Shown: positions 34,595 to 42,338 of the stretch, in pieces
Layout: the number at the start of each line of letters is the position of its first letter
How positions within the stretch are numbered: the first letter of the stretch is position 1
Assembly: GCF_010093445.1 (NCBI RefSeq)
Contig: NZ_PDWW01000003.1
Span: forward strand, 124,001 to 188,000
Direction: 5' to 3'
DNA: 64,000 bases
Origin: Pseudoxanthomonas japonensis
GTDB taxonomy: Bacteria; Pseudomonadota; Gammaproteobacteria; Xanthomonadales; Xanthomonadaceae
Made by a program: the position numbers and the translations under genes
Notes under the pieces: model-generated
Told to the model about the DNA's origin: nothing
Databases searched by the model: none
Seen by the model: only the letters and a program-made list of their open reading frames with translations

Positions 34595-35362
34595 TCACTG
34601 CACCGTCCAGCCGCCATCCACCACGATGGTCTGGCCGGTGATGTTGCGGGCGGCGGGCGAGGTGAGGAAGGCGGTGATGCCGGCCAGTTCGTCCAGACCG
34701 ATGAAGACGCCCTTCGGCATCGGCTTCAGCATCACCTGGCTGACCACGTCGGCCTCGGAGATGCCGCGCGTGCGTGCCTGGTCGGCGATCTGCTTGTCCA
34801 CCAGCGGCGTCTTCACGTAGCTGGGGCACACGGTGTTGATGGTGATGTCGGTGTCGGCGGTTTCCAGCGCCAGCACCTTGGAGAAACCGACCAGACCGTG
34901 CTTGGCCGCCACGTAGGCGCTCTTGTACGGGCTGGCGACCAGCGCATGGATGCTGCCGATGTTGACGATGCGGCCGAAGCCGCGCTCGCGCATGCCGGGC
35001 AGCACCGCGCGCGTCAGCCGGGCCACGCCCACCAGCATCACCTGCACCAGGAAGTCCCACTTCTCGATGGGGAAGTCTTCCAGCGGCGAGACATGCTGCA
35101 GGCCTGCGTTGTTGACCAGCACGTCGATGGGCCGCGAGATCGTCGCCAGCGCGGCGTCGATGCTGGCCTGCGAGGTGACGTCGAGCGCGACGGCCTCCGC
35201 CGAACCGCCTTCACTGCGGATCTGCGTGGCGACGGCTTCGGCGGCGTCCAGGTTCAGGTCGCTGACGATGACGTGGCGGCCGGCTTCGGCCAGCTGCGCG
35301 GCGATGCCGGCGCCGATGCCGCTGGCCGCGCCGGTGATGAGGAGGGTGTGGGTGGGCTGCAT
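34595..35362 (-). CDS. bdhA: 3-hydroxybutyrate dehydrogenase
   Basis: A 255-aa NAD-dependent short-chain dehydrogenase converting D-3-hydroxybutyrate to acetoacetate in the cytoplasm. The cofactor motif TGAASGIG is at residues 10-17, and NNAG at 84-87. The catalytic residues are Ser137, Tyr150 and Lys154 (YVAAKHG). The sequence around LQHVSPLEDFPIEKWD and NTVCPSYVKTPLVDKQI is characteristic of 3-hydroxybutyrate dehydrogenases rather than generic SDRs. It is divergent from the 3HB-oligomer hydrolase gene, which supplies its substrate. The shared 133-bp promoter region carries the GTAC motif. Assignment strong. Confidence 0.93.
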   Translation of the reverse strand: MQPTHTLLITGAASGIGAGIAAQLAEAGRHVIVSDLNLDAAEAVATQIRSEGGSAEAVALDVTSQASIDAALATISRPIDVLVNNAGLQHVSPLEDFPIEKWDFLVQVMLVGVARLTRAVLPGMRERGFGRIVNIGSIHALVASPYKSAYVAAKHGLVGFSKVLALETADTDITINTVCPSYVKTPLVDKQIADQARTRGISEADVVSQVMLKPMPKGVFIGLDELAGITAFLTSPAARNITGQTIVVDGGWTVQ

Positions 35363-35417
35363 GGGGGAACTCCTGCGTGTCGTCGCTAGGGTAGCAGGCA
35401 GGCGCGCGCGGTTCGTG

Positions 35418-35433
35418 GTACCAAAGTACGATG
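35418..35433. promoter_or_regulatory. Putative operator: GTAC-N4-GTAC-GATG, second copy
   Basis: GTACCAAAGTACGATG lies 56 nt from the bdhA start and 63 nt from the oligomer-hydrolase start, in the same orientation as the site at 25633-25648. Confidence 0.45.
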
Positions 35434-35495
35434 ACGGCGCTTCCCGCGGAGGGTAGTTTCATGGCATTGACCGGAACCCTGGACGCTTTCCACGC

Positions 35496-37331
35496 ATGAA
35501 CGCGAAGACGCGCATTTCCTGCGGCCTCTTGCTCGGTGCGGCGCTCGCCGCCTGCAGCAGCGCGCCGCCCAAGCCCGAAGCGGTGGCCCACATGATCCAG
35601 CCCCAGCGCGTCACCGACCATCGTGGCGCCGACGACCTGCTTACCGCCGGCCTGGGCCTGGACGGCCTGCGCGCGATGGCGGCGCCCGCGTTCGCCGATC
35701 CCGCCAACCCGACGCCGGCCGAACTGCGTCGCCGCGCGATCTGGGCGAACTGGCGCGGCATCGCCGACCTGTCGCTGACCGGCAGCTACGGGCAGGCCTA
35801 CGGCAGCGTGGCCAGCGCGCCGGGTCGCGAGTATTCGGCACTGGCGACGGTGCCCGGCGCCAAGCAGCCGCATCGCGTGCTGGTGCAGGTGCCGGACAAC
35901 TTCGATGCCACGAAGCGCTGCGTCGTCGTCACCGCCGCGTCCGGCTCGCGTGGCGTCTACGGCGCCATCGCCGTCGCCGCGCCGTGGGCGCTGCCTAAGG
36001 GGTGTGCGGTCGCCTACACCGACAAGGGCGCCGGCACGGATTACTTCGACCTGACCGACCAGCGCGGCGCGCGCGAGGACGGCACCATCGGCGAACTCGG
36101 CGTCGACACGCTCGCCTTCACGCCCGACGCGCCGGTCGGCGCCAGCGGCGTGGCGGTCAAGCACGCGCATTCCAAGGACAATCCGGAGGCGGACTGGGGC
36201 AAGCATGTGAAGCAGGCGGCGGAATTCGCGCTGGCTGCGCTGGACCAGGCCTTCCCGCAGGCGGCGCCGTTCCGTTTCGACAACACGCGCGTCATCGCGG
36301 TCGGTATCTCCAACGGCGGCGGTGCGGTACTGCGCGCCAGCGAGGAGGAGGGCGGCTGGCTGGATGCCGTGGTCGCCGGCGAACCCAACATCTACGCGGC
36401 CGATGCGCCCGGCGCGCGCTCGCTGTACGACTACACCACCGAAGCGGCGCTGCTGATGCCGTGCGCAATGCTGGACCTGCCGGCCGAGTCGCTGCCGCAG
36501 CCACCGCTGCGTGCACAGGTCGAACCGCGGTGGACGGCGCGCTGCGCCACGCTGAAGGCGGCGGGCCTGGTGACGGGTGCCGATGCGAAGGCGCAGGCGG
36601 CGTCGGCGCATGCGCAACTCAAGGCGAACGGCTGGACCGACGAGGCGCTGGTCGCCGGCGCGCTGAGCGTGGGCTTCGACCTGTGGCGTGCGGTCGCGGT
36701 GACGTATGCGTCCGCTTACGGTCGCTACGGCGTGGGCGAGCATCCGTGCGGCTTCGCGTTCTCGGCGCAGAACGCCGACTTTTCCGCGCGTGCCGCGACG
36801 GCCGCCGAGCGCGCCGCGTGGTGGTCCGAGGGCAGCGGCATTCCGCCGGGTGCCGGTGTCGGCATCGTCGATACGACGCTGGCGCCGCCGGACTTCACCC
36901 TGCCTGGCCTGCAGTGCCTGCGTGCGCTGCAGACCGGCAGCACGGATGACGCGCGCCGCGTGCAGGCGGGCATCGCGCAGACGGCGGCGCACTCCCCGAA
37001 GACGCGCCGTCCGGTCGTGGTGATCCATGGCCTGGACGATGGCCTTGTCCCGCCCGCGTTCTCCAGCGCGCCTTACGTGGCTGCGGCACGTGCCGCCAAC
37101 CCCGACGTGCGCTACTGGCAGGTGCGTCATGCGCAGCATTTCGACGGCTTCCTGGCGCTGCCCGCCTACGGCGCGCGTTACGTGCCGCTGCTGCCGTATG
37201 TCTACGCCGCGCTGGACCAGGTCGATGCCACGCTGGATGGCCGCCGCGAATTGCCGGCGAATGCGCTGATCAGCGCGCAACCGCGTGGCGCGGGTAGTGT
37301 CGAGCTCAGCCAGCTCGCGATTCCGCGGTAA
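35496..37331 (+). CDS. D-(-)-3-hydroxybutyrate oligomer hydrolase, lipoprotein
   Basis: A 611-aa protein. Lipobox LAAC follows a short hydrophobic signal, so the enzyme is likely membrane-anchored outside the cytoplasm. The body matches 3HB-oligomer hydrolases, which cut short PHB oligomers to 3-hydroxybutyrate: GREYSALATVPGAKQPHRVLVQVPDNF, then a Ser nucleophile region (AVGISNGGGA near residue 270) and HAQHFDGF near residue 545. It is divergent from bdhA. It would release monomers that a permease and BdhA could then use. Length is normal for the family. Confidence 0.9.
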   Translation: MNAKTRISCGLLLGAALAACSSAPPKPEAVAHMIQPQRVTDHRGADDLLTAGLGLDGLRAMAAPAFADPANPTPAELRRRAIWANWRGIADLSLTGSYGQAYGSVASAPGREYSALATVPGAKQPHRVLVQVPDNFDATKRCVVVTAASGSRGVYGAIAVAAPWALPKGCAVAYTDKGAGTDYFDLTDQRGAREDGTIGELGVDTLAFTPDAPVGASGVAVKHAHSKDNPEADWGKHVKQAAEFALAALDQAFPQAAPFRFDNTRVIAVGISNGGGAVLRASEEEGGWLDAVVAGEPNIYAADAPGARSLYDYTTEAALLMPCAMLDLPAESLPQPPLRAQVEPRWTARCATLKAAGLVTGADAKAQAASAHAQLKANGWTDEALVAGALSVGFDLWRAVAVTYASAYGRYGVGEHPCGFAFSAQNADFSARAATAAERAAWWSEGSGIPPGAGVGIVDTTLAPPDFTLPGLQCLRALQTGSTDDARRVQAGIAQTAAHSPKTRRPVVVIHGLDDGLVPPAFSSAPYVAAARAANPDVRYWQVRHAQHFDGFLALPAYGARYVPLLPYVYAALDQVDATLDGRRELPANALISAQPRGAGSVELSQLAIPR

Positions 37332-37343
37332 ATGGATTCAGGT

Positions 37344-37454
37344 GTGGGAGCGACGTGAGTCGCGAAAAGATGCTCGGCATCCAGAGATACATTGGGATGA
37401 TGGGCAATTCTTGCCTTCTTGACTCCGTTCAATCGCGACTTACGTCGCTCCCAC
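37344..37454. repeat. REP-like inverted repeat (GTAGGAGCGACGT family), copy 2
   Basis: GTGGGAGCGACGTGAGTCGCGA and TCGCGACTTACGTCGCTCCCAC flank a loop of about 70 nt just after the oligomer-hydrolase stop. Confidence 0.85.
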
Positions 37455-37536
37455 GGAACGGAGGGTAGGGTGCCCCCACGACGGTTTCACCCGGTTCGGC
37501 TTACCCTGTAGGCCGTCCCCGGTCACGACTGCCGCC

Positions 37537-38151
37537 ATGTCCCGACACTTCTCGATGATCCGCGACTTCCAGCTGGCCGACTGGTTCACGCTGGGCAATG
37601 CGTTCTGCGGCACCGGCGCGATCTTCGCGGCGATGCGCTTCCTGCAGGAGGGCATCCTGCGCGACCTGATGATCGGCATGGCGCTGATCCCGCTGGCCTT
37701 CATCTTCGACGCGCTGGACGGACGGGTCGCGCGCTGGCGCAACCAGGCCTCGGTGCTGGGACGCGAACTGGATTCGCTGGCCGACGTCATCTCCTTCGGC
37801 GTGGCCCCGGCCGCGCTGGCCTACGCCTGCGGCATGCAGGGCGGCTGGGACTGGCTGGTGCTGTCGTACTTCGTGGCCTGCGGTGTCAGCCGGCTGGCGC
37901 GCTACAACGTCACCGCCGAGTCGCTGGCCGACGGCGGCGACAAGGTGAAGTACTTCGAGGGCACGCCGATCCCGACCAGCCTGCTGCTGGTCGTGCTGCT
38001 GGCGATCGCGGCCTACCTGGGCCACGTGGGGCCGGACCTGTGGCTGGGCGCGCTGAAGCTGGGGCCCTGGTTGCTGCATCCGCTGGTGCTGCTGTTCGCG
38101 GTATCCGGCACGCTGATGATCAGCAAGACGCTGCGCATTCCCAAGCCTTGA
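37537..38151 (+). CDS. pssA: CDP-diacylglycerol--serine O-phosphatidyltransferase
   Basis: A 204-aa integral membrane enzyme. The CDP-alcohol phosphotransferase signature is complete: DALDGRVARW, then GRELDSLAD, with all three catalytic or metal-binding Asp residues. Six hydrophobic segments span the protein. DWFTLGNAFCGTGAIF at the N-terminus and SRLARYNVTAE are typical of bacterial phosphatidylserine synthases of the PssA membrane type. The start is ATG 37537. It is not clearly in an operon with phaE 71 bp downstream. A related CDP-alcohol transferase is not excluded. Confidence 0.85.
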   Translation: MSRHFSMIRDFQLADWFTLGNAFCGTGAIFAAMRFLQEGILRDLMIGMALIPLAFIFDALDGRVARWRNQASVLGRELDSLADVISFGVAPAALAYACGMQGGWDWLVLSYFVACGVSRLARYNVTAESLADGGDKVKYFEGTPIPTSLLLVVLLAIAAYLGHVGPDLWLGALKLGPWLLHPLVLLFAVSGTLMISKTLRIPKP

Positions 38152-38195
38152 GCCGTGAGGTGAGGGCACGTCATGCACGCGCCGCCGGCCGCGGC

Positions 38196-38201
38196 TAGAA
38201 T
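38196..38201 (+). promoter_or_regulatory. -10 element of the phaEC operon
   Basis: TAGAAT lies 22 nt before the phaE start. The -35 region is weak. Confidence 0.4.
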
Positions 38202-38222
38202 CGGTCGGGAAAGGGAGGGCAC

Positions 38223-39629
38223 ATGGCAAATTCCGTTCCACCGTGGCCGGGCGATTTCGAATCGGTCGCCCAGCAGTACTGGAGCCTGTGGGGTGATGCC
38301 CTGCGGCAGGCCGGCGCAGCGCCGACGATGTCCATGCCCGGTGCCGCGCCCGGCTGGCAGCAGACGGTCGACTGGTGGTCGAAGCTGGTGCCCGGCGGGC
38401 AGCCGCAGGTGGACGAGGCCGTTGGCCGCTTCCAGCGGCAGGCCAGCCAGTGGTTCGGGCAGATGCAGCAGGTTGCCGCGCAGTTCACCGGCCGCGACCA
38501 CGATGCCACCGACATCGGCCGCGCCTGGCGCTCGGCGCTCGGCATGGCCGAGCCCACGCCGGCGCAGAATCCGTTCGCCGACATCTTCCGCCACATGCAG
38601 GGCGGTGCGCACGGCATGGATGGCTGGATGCAGCAGATGCGCCCCTGGCTGGAGAACCTGCAGCGCGATGGCGACCGCTGGATGCACTTGCCGACCTTCG
38701 GTCTGTCGCGCGAACACCAGGAGCGCTGGCAGCAACTGGCGCAGGCGTACCAGGATTACCAGCGACAGGTCGGCGAGTACGACCAGTTGATGCTGCAGGT
38801 GGCGCAGGACGCCTTCGTGCGTTTCGAGCGCAAGCTGGAGGAGCATGCGGAGCCGGGCCGCCAGTTGCAGAATGCACGGGCCCTGTTCGACCTGTGGATC
38901 GATGCCGCTGAAGAGGCGTACGCGCAGGTCGCCATGTCCAGCGATTTCCGCCATGCCTACGGTGGCTTGGCGAACGCCCAGGCGCGGTTGCACCTCGGCG
39001 TGCAGCGCGAGGTCGAGCAGGTCTGCACGCTGTTCGGCATGCCGACGCGGACGGAAGTCGACTCCGCCCACCGCAAGATCGTTGAACTCGAGCGTTCACT
39101 GCGCAGGCTGACGCGTGCACAGGCCGCACCCGCCCGCCGTGCGCCGGCACCGCGCGTTACGACGCCGACGGAGACGCCGGTCGTGGTGGAGGCGCCATCC
39201 CGGTCCGAGCCCGTCGCCGCGAAGCCGAAAACAACGAAGAAGCGCGCGCCCGTCCGCCGCAAGCCCTCGGCGTCCAAAGCTGTGACGAAGCAGCGTCCAG
39301 CCGCCAAGAAGAAGGGGGCCAAGAAGCCTGCACGGCGGACCGTGGCCGCGACGGCGCCGGCGGCAAGCAAGCGGGAACCCGTGGCCGCCGCGACCCGGGG
39401 CGTCGCGAAGAAGCCTGTCAGGACGAAGAAAGCGGCTGCCAAACGGGTATCGAAGGCCTCGGTCGCGAAAGCCCCGAAGCAAGCCAAGGCGCCGCCAGCA
39501 AAGCCAGCGTCGGCCAAGCCTGCGGCGGTCGTGTCGATGAAGGACTGGGTGGCGCGCAACGCAACGCGCAGCGGAGTCGTCGACTCGCCCGGGACCGGCA
39601 AGAAGACGAAGCGGGGTAAAGGCAAATGA
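38223..39629 (+). CDS. phaE: Class III PHA synthase subunit PhaE with a basic C-terminal tail
   Basis: A 468-aa protein. Residues 1-295 match PhaE: a WPGDFESVAQQYWSLWGDAL start and a helical body (RQLQNARALFDLWIDAAEEAYAQ; FGMPTRTEVDSAHRKIVELERSLR). PhaE is needed for PhaC activity in class III poly(3-hydroxybutyrate) synthases. From about residue 296 a Lys/Ala/Pro-rich tail follows (TTKKRAPVRRK, AKKKGAKKPARR), like histone-H1/AlgP-type proteins. Typical PhaE is about 350-370 aa, so the tail is an addition. It is followed by phaC with an ATGA overlap. AAGGGAGG is a strong ribosome-binding site for ATG 38223. Confidence 0.92.
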   Translation: MANSVPPWPGDFESVAQQYWSLWGDALRQAGAAPTMSMPGAAPGWQQTVDWWSKLVPGGQPQVDEAVGRFQRQASQWFGQMQQVAAQFTGRDHDATDIGRAWRSALGMAEPTPAQNPFADIFRHMQGGAHGMDGWMQQMRPWLENLQRDGDRWMHLPTFGLSREHQERWQQLAQAYQDYQRQVGEYDQLMLQVAQDAFVRFERKLEEHAEPGRQLQNARALFDLWIDAAEEAYAQVAMSSDFRHAYGGLANAQARLHLGVQREVEQVCTLFGMPTRTEVDSAHRKIVELERSLRRLTRAQAAPARRAPAPRVTTPTETPVVVEAPSRSEPVAAKPKTTKKRAPVRRKPSASKAVTKQRPAAKKKGAKKPARRTVAATAPAASKREPVAAATRGVAKKPVRTKKAAAKRVSKASVAKAPKQAKAPPAKPASAKPAAVVSMKDWVARNATRSGVVDSPGTGKKTKRGKGK

Positions 39630-40696
39630 ACGGACCGCTCAACTTCAGCGCCGAAGCGCTGGCGCACGAAGCCACCACGCTGACGCAGAAGCTGTCCGCC
39701 GGGCTGCATACGTTGCCTGAAGTGGAAGACGTCCACTACGGCGCCACCCAGAAGCAGGAAGTCTGGCGCGACGGCAAGGTGGTGCTGTACCGCTTCATCG
39801 GCGAGAAGGCGCCGACCGCGAAAATCCCGCTGCTGATCGTCTACGCGCTGGTCAACCGGCCGTACATGGTCGACCTGCAGCACGACCGCTCGCTGGTGAA
39901 GGGGCTGCTGGCGCAGGGCGAGGACGTCTACGTCATCGATTGGGGCTATCCGGACCGCTCGGACCGCTTTCTCGAACTCGACGACTACATCAACCGCTTC
40001 ATCGACGGCGCCGTCGACCACCTGCGCGACAGCAGCGGCCGCGAGGCGGTCAACGTGCTCGGGATCTGCCAGGGTGGCGCGTTTTCGCTGTGCTACGCCT
40101 CGCTGCACCCGGAGAAGGTCAAGAACCTGATCACCATGGTCACCCCGGTGGATTTCCATACGCCGGACAACATGCTCTCGCACTGGACGCGCGAACTCGA
40201 CGTGGACCTGTTCGTCGACGCGCTGGGCAACGTGCCCGCCGACATGATGAATGCCTGTTACCTGATGCTGAAGCCGTTCCGGCTGAACTTGCAGAAGTAC
40301 GTGGGGCTGGTCGACATCCTCGACGACAAGCGGGCGATCGAGGATTTCCTGCGCATGGAGAAATGGATCTTCGACTCGCCGGATCTCGCCGGCGAAGCCT
40401 TCCGCCAGTTTATCAAGCAGTTCTACCAGCGCAACGGCTTCATCAAGGGCGGCATCGAGATCGGCGGCGAAGCGGTGGACCTGGGCTTCGTCGACATGCC
40501 GGTGCTGAACATCTATGCGGAGCAGGACCATCTGGTGCCGCCGGATGCCTCGCGTGCGCTGAAGGACGTTGTCGGCACCGATGACTACACCGAACTGAGC
40601 TTCAAGGGTGGCCATATCGGTATCTACGTGTCCAGCCGTGCGCAGCGCGAAGTACCGACGGCCATCCATCACTGGCTGGGCCAGCGCGCCCGATAA
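39626..40696 (+). CDS. phaC: Class III poly(R)-hydroxyalkanoate synthase PhaC
   Basis: A 356-aa enzyme that polymerises 3-hydroxyacyl-CoA, here almost surely 3-hydroxybutyryl-CoA, at the granule surface. The lipase-like box is GICQGG with nucleophile Cys148. The catalytic Asp301 (AEQDHLVPP) and His330 (GGHIG) are in place. FWGYPD-type (DWGYPDRSD) and HWTREL motifs are typical. Length matches class III PhaC (about 355 aa), not class I. Translation is coupled to phaE through ATGA. Confidence 0.96.
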   Translation: MNGPLNFSAEALAHEATTLTQKLSAGLHTLPEVEDVHYGATQKQEVWRDGKVVLYRFIGEKAPTAKIPLLIVYALVNRPYMVDLQHDRSLVKGLLAQGEDVYVIDWGYPDRSDRFLELDDYINRFIDGAVDHLRDSSGREAVNVLGICQGGAFSLCYASLHPEKVKNLITMVTPVDFHTPDNMLSHWTRELDVDLFVDALGNVPADMMNACYLMLKPFRLNLQKYVGLVDILDDKRAIEDFLRMEKWIFDSPDLAGEAFRQFIKQFYQRNGFIKGGIEIGGEAVDLGFVDMPVLNIYAEQDHLVPPDASRALKDVVGTDDYTELSFKGGHIGIYVSSRAQREVPTAIHHWLGQRAR

Positions 40697-40713
40697 GTGC
40701 GCACGCTGCCTTT

Positions 40714-40846
40714 TGTAGGAGCGACGTCAGTCGCGACCGCGATCCGACAGTATATGAAGGTCGCCGTCGGGCCAGTCCCCTGTTCGACTTGGCCTTCTGT
40801 TGTCGGCGCATCGGGCCGTGCGGTCGCGACTGACGTCGCTCCTACA
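40714..40846. repeat. REP-like inverted repeat (GTAGGAGCGACGT family), copy 3
   Basis: TGTAGGAGCGACGTCAGTCG and CGACTGACGTCGCTCCTACA arms flank a loop of about 80 nt directly after phaC. Confidence 0.88.
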
Positions 40847-40887
40847 GAAGTGCGCCCCCTTCACCTTTGTTGCATCAGGGTAATCCC

Positions 40888-41265
40888 ATGCTGTCGCGCC
40901 TCACCTTCGCTGCCTGTCTGATCGCCTTTTCCGCGCTCGCGTCGGCCGCACCTTCAGCGACCGCCAAGCGCGAGATCCAGGGCCTGATGGACGCCCTCTC
41001 CACGTCGTCCTGCGAGTTCCAGCGCAACGGTACGTGGCATGGGCGTGACGAGGCCCGCAAGCACCTGCAGCGCAAGTACGACTACCTGCTGAAGAAAAAC
41101 CTGGTCGATACCGCGGAACAGTTCATCGAGCGCGCGGCAAGCAAGAGCAGCATGAGCGGGAAGGCTTACCAGGTGCGGTGTCCGGGACAGCCCGCACAGC
41201 CGGCCGCCACGTGGTTCACGGCGAAGCTCAAGACGCTGCGCGGTTCAGGCGCGCCGGTCCGCTGA
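40888..41265 (+). CDS. DUF5329-like exported protein
   Basis: A 125-aa protein with a signal peptide ending at ASAAP. The mature protein has EIQGLMDALSTSSCEFQRNG-WHG and SSMSGKAYQVRCPG, which match the DUF5329 pattern. Two cysteines could form a disulfide in the periplasm. ATG 40888 is preferred to the upstream in-frame ATG 40867, as it begins the signal peptide. Function unknown. Confidence 0.75.
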   Translation: MLSRLTFAACLIAFSALASAAPSATAKREIQGLMDALSTSSCEFQRNGTWHGRDEARKHLQRKYDYLLKKNLVDTAEQFIERAASKSSMSGKAYQVRCPGQPAQPAATWFTAKLKTLRGSGAPVR

Positions 41266-41307
41266 CGCGCTAGACTCGGTCCAGACCACCGCGGGGAGTA
41301 GTCGGCG

Positions 41308-41514
41308 ATGAACAACTCGGCATCCAAACCGTTCGCGCGTTCGTTGAACGACCGCATGATCGCCGGCGTGATGGGCGGCATCGCCCACCGCTATGGCTGG
41401 AGCGCGACCTTGCTGCGGGTGATCTTCGTCGTCGTGTCGATCGCGTCGGCGGCGTTCCCCGGCATCCTGGTCTACCTGATCCTCTGGCTGCTGATGCCCA
41501 ACGAACAGGACTGA
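41308..41514 (+). CDS. PspC-domain membrane protein
   Basis: A 68-aa protein. FARSLNDRMIAGVMGGIAHRYGWSATLLRVIFV plus one long membrane helix and PNEQD end is the PspC fold, a small envelope-stress protein. It is too small to be full PspC and resembles stand-alone PspC-domain proteins common in xanthomonads. Start ATG 41308 with GGGGAG-type sequence 11-14 nt upstream. The next gene begins 4 nt after the stop, so the two are co-transcribed. Confidence 0.85.
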   Translation: MNNSASKPFARSLNDRMIAGVMGGIAHRYGWSATLLRVIFVVVSIASAAFPGILVYLILWLLMPNEQD

Positions 41515-41517
41515 GCC

Positions 41518-41958
41518 TTGGCGCCGACCATGCTGTGGTCCGCCCGCGTGCTCGGCATCGCGTGGGCCGTTCCCAATACGCTGATCGGCCTCGTCGCCGG
41601 CGCCGTGGGCATGCCGTTCGGCGCGAGACCAGAATGGAGCCCGCGCGATTTCGCGGTCGTCTTCCATCGCTGGCCGTGGGGACCGGGCGGCGCCATCACC
41701 TTCGGCAACAGCATCCTGCATACCGGCGATACCTTGGAGTCGGAATGCGTCACCTACGAGCATCGTGCCGGCCGCACGCAGCATCCGCGCATCCGCCTGG
41801 GCGACCATGAGCGCGCGCACGTCTATCAGTACATGGTGCTGGGACCCCTGTTCCTGCCGGTCTATCTGCTGTGCGGCGGGGTCAGCGTCCGCAACCCGTT
41901 CGAACGCGCGGCCGATCGCTACGCATTGACGGGCAAGGGATGGTGGCCGGGCGGGTGA
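41518..41958 (+). CDS. Small protein with an HExxH motif (putative membrane-associated metallopeptidase-like)
   Basis: 146 aa. RLGDHERAHVYQYMVLGPLFLPVYLL holds HERAH (HExxH) followed by hydrophobic residues, then NPFERAADRYA, in which Glu/Asp could be the third zinc ligand. An N-terminal hydrophobic segment is present. TTG 41518 has AGGA 7 nt upstream and begins 4 nt after the PspC-type gene. ATG 41530 is the alternative. Peptidase activity is unproven, and the protein is small for a protease. Confidence 0.6.
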   Translation: MAPTMLWSARVLGIAWAVPNTLIGLVAGAVGMPFGARPEWSPRDFAVVFHRWPWGPGGAITFGNSILHTGDTLESECVTYEHRAGRTQHPRIRLGDHERAHVYQYMVLGPLFLPVYLLCGGVSVRNPFERAADRYALTGKGWWPGG

Positions 41959-42004
41959 CCGACGACGGTCGTTGTGTTCCACCGTCGTCCACGTCGGCAG
42001 CACC

Positions 42005-42268
42005 TCAGCTGCGTGAGGTCTTCTTCGCGGTCTTCTTTTTCTTGGAGCGTGTGGCGGTCTTGCTGGCCGTTTTCTTGGTAGCCTGCTTTGCCGCCGTCGT
42101 GCGCCCGGAGCCGCTCTTCTTGCCACCGCCGTCCTGCTTGTTGACGGTGGCCCAGGCGATGCGCTCGGCGTCCTCGCGCGAGCGGCCCTGTTCCAGTTCG
42201 CTTTCTTCGATGTGTTCGGCCTGTCGCTTCTGCTTGTCGGTATACGCAGACTTGTCACCGCGTGGCAT
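42005..42268 (-). CDS. Small Lys-rich protein
   Basis: 87 aa. The N-terminal PRGDKSAYTDKQKRQAEHI segment resembles small bacterial proteins annotated as 'plasmid stabilisation' or 'Rho-like' homologues. A Lys/Ala/Thr tail (SKKKKTAKKTSRS) at residues 57-87 would bind nucleic acid nonspecifically. ATG 42268 has GGAGA 7 nt upstream. Role unknown; plasmid-partition function should not be inferred. Confidence 0.65.
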   Translation of the reverse strand: MPRGDKSAYTDKQKRQAEHIEESELEQGRSREDAERIAWATVNKQDGGGKKSGSGRTTAAKQATKKTASKTATRSKKKKTAKKTSRS

Positions 42269-42338
42269 GACGCTGTCTCCCGGGGCGTAGGGAAGCGCAG
42301 CGTCGCGCGACCTGGATGACGGCACCGTCAAGACATGT

